Assembly (NCBI GenBank): GCA_905233565.1
Contig: CAJOCL010000008.1
Span: forward strand, 15,462 to 64,147
Length of the DNA stretch: 48,686 nucleotides
Direction: 5' to 3'
Source: an uncultured Synergistales bacterium
Lineage (GTDB): Bacteria > Synergistota > Synergistia > Synergistales > Aminobacteriaceae
In this document: piece by piece, positions 42,983-48,686 of the stretch
Position numbering within the stretch: position 1 is the first letter of the stretch
Layout: every line of letters begins with the position of its first letter
The notes under the pieces: generated by a model
Databases searched by the model: none
The model's input: the letters and a program-made list of their open reading frames with translations, nothing else
Told to the model about the DNA's origin: nothing
Position numbers and translations under genes: made by a program

Positions 42983-43067
42983 ATAAAAACCTTTCCTCCA
43001 TATCATGTGTTAAAAAAAAATTTTATGGAATATAAAAATTATCGGCTTACAATACCCGTTTTCTGAA

Positions 43068-45011
43068 CTATTCCCGTATTTTGAGATTTTCAGGAATGCA
43101 GGACGATAATATTTTCCTCAGCGCGTCGGCTTTTATCGGTTTAGGCATATAGTCATTAAAACCCATGCTTATGTATTCCTCGCGCAGCCCGGTGCCTGAA
43201 TTGGCCGTCAGTGCTATATATTTTGCGAGCCTTGAAGGGCCGTCAATCTCACGGGCTTTTTTCAGAGTCTCTATTCCGTCAAGGCCGGGCATTTTATGAT
43301 CAAGAAATATAATGTCATAATGATTGTCTTTTATTAATTCCAAAGCGTCAGTGCCTGACTCAGACGTATCAACATGAGCCTTAAAATCTTTTAGCATTCC
43401 TTTTGCTACAACAAGATTAACGGGCGTATCGTCAACAATGAGCAATTTAGCATCAGGACACGTAAAGGGGCTGTCATAATCCCGTGATGTCCCTGAATAT
43501 CTTTCGCGTTCATCCTGAAGAACTGCCTCATATTCTTTAATAGTGCCGTTGAAACCCTCATGAGCAAGCTGCTGGGTAATCTTAACCGTGAAGGTGCTGC
43601 CCTTCCCGTAAACGCTTTCAGCGCTGACAGTTCCGCCCATAAGCTCAAGTATGGAGCGGACAAGGGTAAGGCCGAGACCTGCACCCTGTATGCTCTGGGT
43701 TTCGTTGAGATTGACGCGCTCAAATGACCTGAAAAGTTTCGGCAAGTCGCTCTGACGTATTCCGATTCCCGTATCTTTGACGGAAATAATTAAATTTACG
43801 CGTGAATGTTCGATAAGTTCTCCGTTTATGGTGAGAGTTACTGAGCCTTTTTCAGTGTATTTTATGGCGTTGTCCGTGAGATTCGTTATAACCTGCCTGA
43901 TATGATCTTCGTCGCCGTAAAGATGTTCGGGAAGTTCTTTGTCAACTTCAAGAATGAATTTCAGCCCCTTTTCGTGAACGGCCTCAAAAACTCCCTCTTC
44001 AATGTCCTTCAGCATCTGCCATAAATGATAATCCGTCTTGTAAAGCTCCATTTTCCCGGATTCTATTTTTGAGATGTCAAGTATATTGTTTATAATTGAA
44101 AGAAGATGATTGCCGGCTCTGCGAATGTCAAGAGATGCCTGCCGGATTTCAGGGTCTCTGCTTTCTTTCAGAATCATTTCATTCATTCCCAATATTGCAT
44201 TCATGGGTGTACGAATCTCATGTGAGGTGTTTGCTAAAAAATCGCTCTTTGCATGATTAGCGGCGTTTGCGATTCTCGCCGAGCGTTCCGCAGCCTGCCG
44301 CGAAATTTCCAAATCCTTTTCAACCGTCAGCATCCTTCTGTATGCCGGTGCTTCATAATAAAAGAATATTACGAACAAAACGATCGTTGAAATTGCATAA
44401 GTGAACAAGACCATACGTATAAACATGTATTGAATTATATTTGCTGCGATGAGAACTGTAACAAATAAATTCATTACGAGATACTGTGATTTTGCCTTGT
44501 AATATTCCCTGTGTGTAACCTGAAGCCACAAGGCCATTACGGCAAAGTAAAGAACGTATACGCTCCGCCACAGGGTATTATATGCCCCCCTGTATAATCC
44601 GCCGTCATTGACGATTACGAAGAAAAATCCTGATGTTCCGGGTATTAAATTCAGCGCAAGGACAACGAAACTTGAAGCTATCACTATTCTGTTGAAAAGA
44701 TCAAATTTTTGATTTTCGACGTTTACATAAGCCTGAACGTAACGCATAAGGTGATAAGCATTTATATTTATAGCAGCATAATACATCGTCCTTATGGCAA
44801 GATTGACTGTATGCCTGTGTCCCCAGCCGTCTATGAGAATCGTTGACGCAACCTCAAGGAGCGCGGCGAAAAACGTGGACATTGACAAGAGCCTGAAACG
44901 CTTGTTTACTTCCGCATTGGTCTTGTAACGTGCAAAAAGGAAAGCTGCCATAACTCCCAGAAAAGGGAGAACTGACGCTTCAATCCATACATCAAAGCCG
45001 TATGTCAGCAT
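43068..45011 (-). CDS. Hybrid histidine kinase, N-terminal multi-TM sensor with C-terminal receiver
   Basis: The protein has 647 residues. About seven TM helices (1-220) form an integral-membrane sensor. A short coiled linker follows, then HisKA with the phospho-acceptor His 264 (L-A-N-T-S-H-E-I-R-T-P), HATPase (D-N-A-I-K-Y-T, D-T-G-I-G-I, G-A-G-L-G-L-T) and a C-terminal receiver with Asp 571 (F-L-D-H-K-M-P-G-L-D-G) and K-P. All catalytic residues are present. No HPt domain or separate DNA-binding regulator is encoded nearby, so phosphotransfer targets are unknown. It starts ten bases after its paralogue at 45,022-46,944 and lies upstream of the GGDEF-EAL gene. Confidence 0.9.
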   Translation of the reverse strand: MLTYGFDVWIEASVLPFLGVMAAFLFARYKTNAEVNKRFRLLSMSTFFAALLEVASTILIDGWGHRHTVNLAIRTMYYAAININAYHLMRYVQAYVNVENQKFDLFNRIVIASSFVVLALNLIPGTSGFFFVIVNDGGLYRGAYNTLWRSVYVLYFAVMALWLQVTHREYYKAKSQYLVMNLFVTVLIAANIIQYMFIRMVLFTYAISTIVLFVIFFYYEAPAYRRMLTVEKDLEISRQAAERSARIANAANHAKSDFLANTSHEIRTPMNAILGMNEMILKESRDPEIRQASLDIRRAGNHLLSIINNILDISKIESGKMELYKTDYHLWQMLKDIEEGVFEAVHEKGLKFILEVDKELPEHLYGDEDHIRQVITNLTDNAIKYTEKGSVTLTINGELIEHSRVNLIISVKDTGIGIRQSDLPKLFRSFERVNLNETQSIQGAGLGLTLVRSILELMGGTVSAESVYGKGSTFTVKITQQLAHEGFNGTIKEYEAVLQDERERYSGTSRDYDSPFTCPDAKLLIVDDTPVNLVVAKGMLKDFKAHVDTSESGTDALELIKDNHYDIIFLDHKMPGLDGIETLKKAREIDGPSRLAKYIALTANSGTGLREEYISMGFNDYMPKPIKADALRKILSSCIPENLKIRE

Positions 45012-45021
45012 GAAAAATCAC

Positions 45022-46944
45022 TCACTCCCTGCCCTGAATTATTTTTTCTGAAGGGATGTACTTGGCAAGCATCTCTTCAAGTTCCTTTCCGTTTACGGGC
45101 TTGCTGAGGAAATCGTCAAAACCTGCCGAAAGAAGTTCAGCCCTTACGCCGACAAGCGCGTTAGCCGTGCAGACAATGACTTTTGCTTTTGAACCCGGTG
45201 AATCTCTCATCTCCTTCAGGCGTGATAAAGTCTCTTTACCGTCCATTTTAGGCATCATGTAATCCATTAATATTACGTCATAAGCATTCTTTGAACACTT
45301 GTTCAGACACTCCTCGCCTGATTCTGCCTCATCAATTTTCACCTGATTTTCTTTCATGAGTGAGCGCAGAACTATTCTGTTCATGTCATTGTCATCAACG
45401 ATTAATATTTTTGCGTCAGGAGCTTTCAGGACTGTACGTTCTTCCTTCTTTGCGTGGGATGCTTCGATTTCGTAATCTCTTATTGTCTTTGTGCCGACTA
45501 TTTTTTGAGGGATTACTACGTGGAAAGTTGAGCCGATCCCGTAAGTTGACGTAACTTCAACATTTCCTCCCATAAGTTCAATTAAACGCCCGGTAATCGC
45601 AAGTCCCAGCCCCGTACCCTCGATATTATGTGTCTCTTTAGCGTCAATCCTGCTGAATGACTTAAATAATTTCGGTATGTCTTCGGCGTGTATGCCGATT
45701 CCTGTATCCGTAACGGTTATGTGAAGCACGATTAATGACGGGTCATCGCCTTTTACTCCCGTAAGCGTGAATTTAACGCTTCCCCGTTTCGTGTATTTAA
45801 CGGCGTTGTTAAGAATGTTGACCATGATTTGATGTACCCTTATCCTGTCGCCGAAAAGCTCATCGGGCAGTGAGTCATCAATCTGGGCAATATACTGAAG
45901 TCCTTTCTGTTCTGCCCGGATCTTTATCATGTTGTCAACGTCCCTCAATACCTGGCCTAAATCGTAATTCCTAGCAGCAAGTTCAAGCTGTCCCGATTCG
46001 ATTTTCGAGAAGTCTAAAATATCGTTGATTATGTGAAGCAGTGTATTGCCCGCGCTCTGAATGTCCCTTGCGTATTCGTAGACGGGGCCGGCCTCGTATT
46101 TCCTGAGAATGACTTCATCCATTCCCATTATTGTAGTCAGGGGAGTACGGATTTCATGGGACATGTTGGCAAGGAACTCGCCTTTTGCGGCATCAGCGGC
46201 GATTGCCTGTTCGTTTGCCTCGTCAGCGATTGCCTTTGCTTTCCGCAGCCTTTCGAGTGTCCGCTCAAGATCCCTGTATGCCGGTGTCTCAAGAAGGAAG
46301 AAATAATAATAAACATTCACTGAAATAATTATGAACTGTACGGGAACATCAGGGAAAAATACGGACTGACAGAAAATAATTATCCAGCAGACTATTAAAT
46401 TTCCGGCCAATGCCCAGAGCTGCCCCCTTGTGAAAGCCTTGCTGTACATGTATATCTCCGCCCAAGTCCAAACTGACCATATGACTATAAATCCTGAAGA
46501 TAAAAGCCAGTTCAGCGCACCTTCAACGAGTTTTGAACCATCGGGGGAAATTGCATAATTTGCTCCAGTGAAGTGTCCTGCTAACTGAAGATAAAAGAAC
46601 AATCCAAGAATAACATTTTGCGCGTAATACATCCTTCTGCGTCCGGGCGTGTCTGAGCCGAAACATGATATATATTTCATGAACATAAAATAAACTCCGC
46701 AGTCGGCACACTGAAGAAGTATCGAACATAAATATTTTGAGCTTATTGAAAAAGCTGAACCCTTAGCAAGAACGAATGATACAAGAACATCAATGACGCT
46801 GCTTGCCGTTGTCATGTAACAATAGCGGAGAAGTCCTTTTTTTTCTGACGAAGTACCAGCGTAGATAATCTGAAGATAAACACATAACGTAACACTCAAA
46901 AATATAACGGCTATTTCTGACTCGATAATATAATGGCTCTCCAA
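45022..46944 (-). CDS. Hybrid histidine kinase paralogue, multi-TM sensor with C-terminal receiver
   Basis: The 640-residue protein has the same architecture as the next gene: about seven TM helices (1-220), HisKA with His 263 (A-N-M-S-H-E-I-R-T-P), HATPase (N-A-V-K-Y-T, D-T-G-I-G-I, G-T-G-L-G-L-A) and a receiver with Asp 561 (I-L-M-D-Y-M-M-P-K-M-D-G). The two are clearly a tandem duplication that has diverged, most strongly in the TM sensor. The start is TTG 46944, with AAGGAG 11 bases upstream. It is the first gene of the signalling block and is divergent from the MATE gene. Confidence 0.9.
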   Translation of the reverse strand: MESHYIIESEIAVIFLSVTLCVYLQIIYAGTSSEKKGLLRYCYMTTASSVIDVLVSFVLAKGSAFSISSKYLCSILLQCADCGVYFMFMKYISCFGSDTPGRRRMYYAQNVILGLFFYLQLAGHFTGANYAISPDGSKLVEGALNWLLSSGFIVIWSVWTWAEIYMYSKAFTRGQLWALAGNLIVCWIIIFCQSVFFPDVPVQFIIISVNVYYYFFLLETPAYRDLERTLERLRKAKAIADEANEQAIAADAAKGEFLANMSHEIRTPLTTIMGMDEVILRKYEAGPVYEYARDIQSAGNTLLHIINDILDFSKIESGQLELAARNYDLGQVLRDVDNMIKIRAEQKGLQYIAQIDDSLPDELFGDRIRVHQIMVNILNNAVKYTKRGSVKFTLTGVKGDDPSLIVLHITVTDTGIGIHAEDIPKLFKSFSRIDAKETHNIEGTGLGLAITGRLIELMGGNVEVTSTYGIGSTFHVVIPQKIVGTKTIRDYEIEASHAKKEERTVLKAPDAKILIVDDNDMNRIVLRSLMKENQVKIDEAESGEECLNKCSKNAYDVILMDYMMPKMDGKETLSRLKEMRDSPGSKAKVIVCTANALVGVRAELLSAGFDDFLSKPVNGKELEEMLAKYIPSEKIIQGRE

Positions 46945-46996
46945 GTTTCTTTTAACTCCTTAGACAAGATAAAAATAATTAAAAATAAACGTTAAT

Positions 46997-47002
46997 ATTA
47001 TA
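46997..47002 (-). promoter_or_regulatory. Candidate -10 box for the hybrid kinase operon
   Basis: TATAAT on the minus strand lies 52 bases before the TTG start at 46944, in the divergent intergenic region 46,945-47,156. No convincing -35 box was found. Confidence 0.3.
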
Positions 47003-47064
47003 TAACCTGTGAAGGGCTATAGAGTATGTCATCATGAATAATAAAGTATGAAAAATAAAGGGAG

Positions 47065-47093
47065 TTCAACCCAAAGATACACTCTGATATAAT
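47065..47093 (+). promoter_or_regulatory. Extended -10 promoter for the MATE-HATPase gene
   Basis: TGATATAAT (47085-47093) is a perfect extended -10 element (TGnTATAAT). TTCAAC (47065-47070) is a partial -35 at 17-base spacing. It lies 63 bases before the ATG at 47157. Confidence 0.55.
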
Positions 47094-47112
47094 ACGAAAT
47101 TCAATAAACATT

Positions 47113-47140
47113 AAATTTATATCGGAAAATTTATATCGGA
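47113..47140 (+). repeat. Perfect 14-bp tandem direct repeat in the leader of the MATE gene
   Basis: AAATTTATATCGGA occurs twice head to tail (47113-47126 and 47127-47140). The GGA of the second copy forms part of the GGAGGG ribosome-binding site (47138-47143). Confidence 0.9.
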
Positions 47141-47156
47141 GGGATAATTTACACAC

Positions 47157-48686
47157 ATGCTGAAAAGTGATTCACAATCCGACTTAATACCCTCAATGTT
47201 TGTTTCAACGGCTGTAGCTATGATCTTCACACAGCTTGCCGGGTATGTTGCAGTTCTTATTGACGGAATAATCACAAGCAGGGCTTTAGGGTATCTGGCA
47301 TACTCGGCAATATCTCTTCTCGTTCCCTTCAACGGCGTAATACTCCTCGTAAGCATGGGAATTTCAGCGGGCGTAAATGTCGTATGCTCTCAGGCTGTAG
47401 GGCGCGGCGAAAAGGACAAAGCTCATTCCGCTTTCACTGTCGGTGTTATTGCGGTGATTGTTTCTGCGCTGCTTCTTGTCATTGCGTGCGTGTTATGGCC
47501 GTCTGAGCTTTTCAGAATCTGCGGAATAACAGAAACTTCACACCCCGAAATCTATTCGCACATGGCCGGATACCTCAAAGGCTACATGCCCGGTATACTT
47601 TTCCAGATGATGATACAGATTCTCGGTCCTGTAATAGTTATTGACAGCGGCAAAGCGTTATTCACATCGTCGTCATTCTTTTTTGCGGGCGCGGATATTG
47701 CCGGGGATTTGCTGAATGCTTATGTCTTTCACGGCGGCACTTTCGGAATGGGACTCGCTACGTCAGCTTCATACTTTCTTCAATTCTTGATGTTAATGAC
47801 TCACTTCATGAAGAACACCTCTTACTTCAGGATTTCGCTGAAAGGCTTCGAGTCTTCACAGCTCACGGAAATGATGAAGGCCGCTTCACCTATGTTAGTG
47901 CTTAAACTTGCTACGGCGTTAAGGGATTTGGCCGTCAACAGAATCAATCTCAGCGTTGCACTTTCAGCGGCGGCGATTGCGGCGAGGGGCATACAGAACG
48001 ATTTGAACACCGTGCTTTTCTGCATAGGAATCGGAATCGGGAATGCCGTTATCATAATGGCAGGAATGTTTTTCGGAGCCAATGACCGCCGGGGAATGAA
48101 CCGCCTTTTCTCATGCACTGTGAAAATGTCTGTCATCATTGCCGGTACTGCAGGTGTGATTTCGTATTTCTTTGCTGAATGGATCGCTGAGTGTTTCACG
48201 TCTGATCCTGAAGTCATAAATTTTGCGGCATTCAGCATAAAGTGCATGGCATTGGGGCTTGTGCCTGATACCTTGTCGGTTGTGTATCAGCGTTACCTGC
48301 AGGGAATCAATGAGCGCGGGCTTGTAAATTTCCTGAGTTTTGCTGACAGATTTTTTATCCCTGTGGCAGCTGCTTACGTTATGGGAACTTATTTCGGCTC
48401 AAAAGGCATAATGGCTTCAATTGCTGCCGGAAAAATTATTCTCATCATTTTTATTGCGGTTACAATTTTAGTGCGTACAGGCTCACTCAGAAATTTCATG
48501 TTCCTTCCTGAAAATTTCGGCGGAACAAACGCGGATAACATTTACTCTTCGATAACTTCACAGTGCGATGTCATGAGAGAATGCAAGAGGGCTGAAATAT
48601 TTTGCCAGGATCACGGAGTCAGCGCGAGGGACTCAAAATTGACGGCACTATTCATTGAGGAGGCTGCCGGGAATATTATCGCGCAC
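47157..48686 (+). CDS. MATE-family transporter fused to an anti-sigma/serine-kinase-like HATPase domain (3' end outside window)
   Basis: The first 510 codons are visible and the frame is open to the last base. Residues 1 to about 445 form a MATE (MatE) multidrug/organic cation antiporter fold with about 12 TM helices. Hallmarks include F-T-Q-L-A-G-Y-V-A-V-L-I-D-G-I-I near 30 and Q-A-V-G-R-G-E near 80. From about 458 a soluble part begins (N-I-Y-S-S-I-T-S-Q-C-D-V-M, then A-E-I-F-C-Q-D-H-G) and reaches I-E-E-A-A-G-N-I-I-A-H at 500-510. That is the N-box of RsbW/SpoIIAB-like HATPase domains (EExxxN). The G1/G2 boxes lie beyond the window. ATG 47157 has GGAGGG 13 bases upstream. It is divergent from the hybrid kinases. 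Confidence 0.8.
   Translation, partial: MLKSDSQSDLIPSMFVSTAVAMIFTQLAGYVAVLIDGIITSRALGYLAYSAISLLVPFNGVILLVSMGISAGVNVVCSQAVGRGEKDKAHSAFTVGVIAVIVSALLLVIACVLWPSELFRICGITETSHPEIYSHMAGYLKGYMPGILFQMMIQILGPVIVIDSGKALFTSSSFFFAGADIAGDLLNAYVFHGGTFGMGLATSASYFLQFLMLMTHFMKNTSYFRISLKGFESSQLTEMMKAASPMLVLKLATALRDLAVNRINLSVALSAAAIAARGIQNDLNTVLFCIGIGIGNAVIIMAGMFFGANDRRGMNRLFSCTVKMSVIIAGTAGVISYFFAEWIAECFTSDPEVINFAAFSIKCMALGLVPDTLSVVYQRYLQGINERGLVNFLSFADRFFIPVAAAYVMGTYFGSKGIMASIAAGKIILIIFIAVTILVRTGSLRNFMFLPENFGGTNADNIYSSITSQCDVMRECKRAEIFCQDHGVSARDSKLTALFIEEAAGNIIAH

Noticed and set aside
47822-48247. Minus-strand open frame of 141 residues inside the MATE gene
   Set aside because: It is antisense to a continuous membrane-protein frame and shows no domain features.
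1-48686. tRNA, rRNA, transposase, phage or integrase genes
   Set aside because: I looked for the T-loop consensus, long conserved rRNA segments, terminal inverted repeats and integrase-like frames and saw none. A covariance-model scan would be decisive.

Overview
This window looks like chromosomal DNA of an anaerobic, diderm (LPS-type outer membrane) bacterium of moderate G+C. My best guess is a gut or rumen member of the Synergistota. That rests on LptA/LptB genes, an NfnAB-type transhydrogenase, a DUF4416 gene beside ftsY, the 'TKYDNTSKGG' form of the FtsY G4 motif, and frequent TTG/GTG starts. It is an inference without any database search. I saw no rRNA, tRNA, CRISPR array, insertion sequence or phage genes. 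Genes are densely packed, with many ATGA or TAATG start/stop overlaps, and no gene-free stretch exceeds about 210 bases.

Layout. 1-1,053: 3' part of a CstA-type carbon-starvation transporter, ended by a strong terminator. 1,110-1,988: an NAD-dependent epimerase/dehydratase. 2,032-4,412 (minus): nfnA-nfnB, NAD(P)H/ferredoxin electron bifurcation. 4,592-13,497 (plus): a long coupled cluster of a giant acidic repeat membrane protein, ftsY, an unknown gene, a DUF4416 gene, a small secreted protein, a class V aminotransferase, purB and miaB. 13,445-19,344 (minus): lptA, lptB, rlmD, a cobD-like gene, hicB, hicA and cobQ, joined almost entirely by ATGA overlaps, with a toxin-antitoxin pair sitting between two cobalamin genes. 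19,468-21,893 (minus): glpF-glpK, with its own promoter and terminator. 22,032-23,999 (plus): an exported flavoprotein with an SLH-like tail. 24,047-27,652 (minus): mfd and a P-loop protein. 27,746-29,547 (plus): a beta-hydroxyacid dehydrogenase and ddl.

29,594-41,223 (minus) is a pentose module. araA and araD come first, then a ytfQ-type binding protein, then a second complete sugar ABC transporter (binding protein, permease, ATPase, permease), then ytfR, ytfT and yjfF. The second transporter is therefore nested inside a YtfQRT-YjfF/AraUVWZ-type transporter. Neither an L-ribulokinase nor a dedicated regulator is present in the window.

41,315-46,944 (minus) is a signalling block: two paralogous multi-TM hybrid histidine kinases followed by a PAS-GGDEF-EAL protein whose two catalytic domains both look degenerate. 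47,157 to the end (plus): a MATE-family transporter that runs into an anti-sigma/serine-kinase-like HATPase domain and is cut by the window edge.

Most distinctive observations: (1) the acidic, repeat-rich, single-TM protein translationally coupled to an FtsY that lacks its own acidic A domain; (2) the MATE-HATPase fusion; (3) a hicBA pair with a short HicB embedded in an lpt/rlmD/cob operon; (4) the nested sugar transporters with an internal terminator; (5) the double-degenerate GGDEF-EAL protein beside the twin hybrid kinases.
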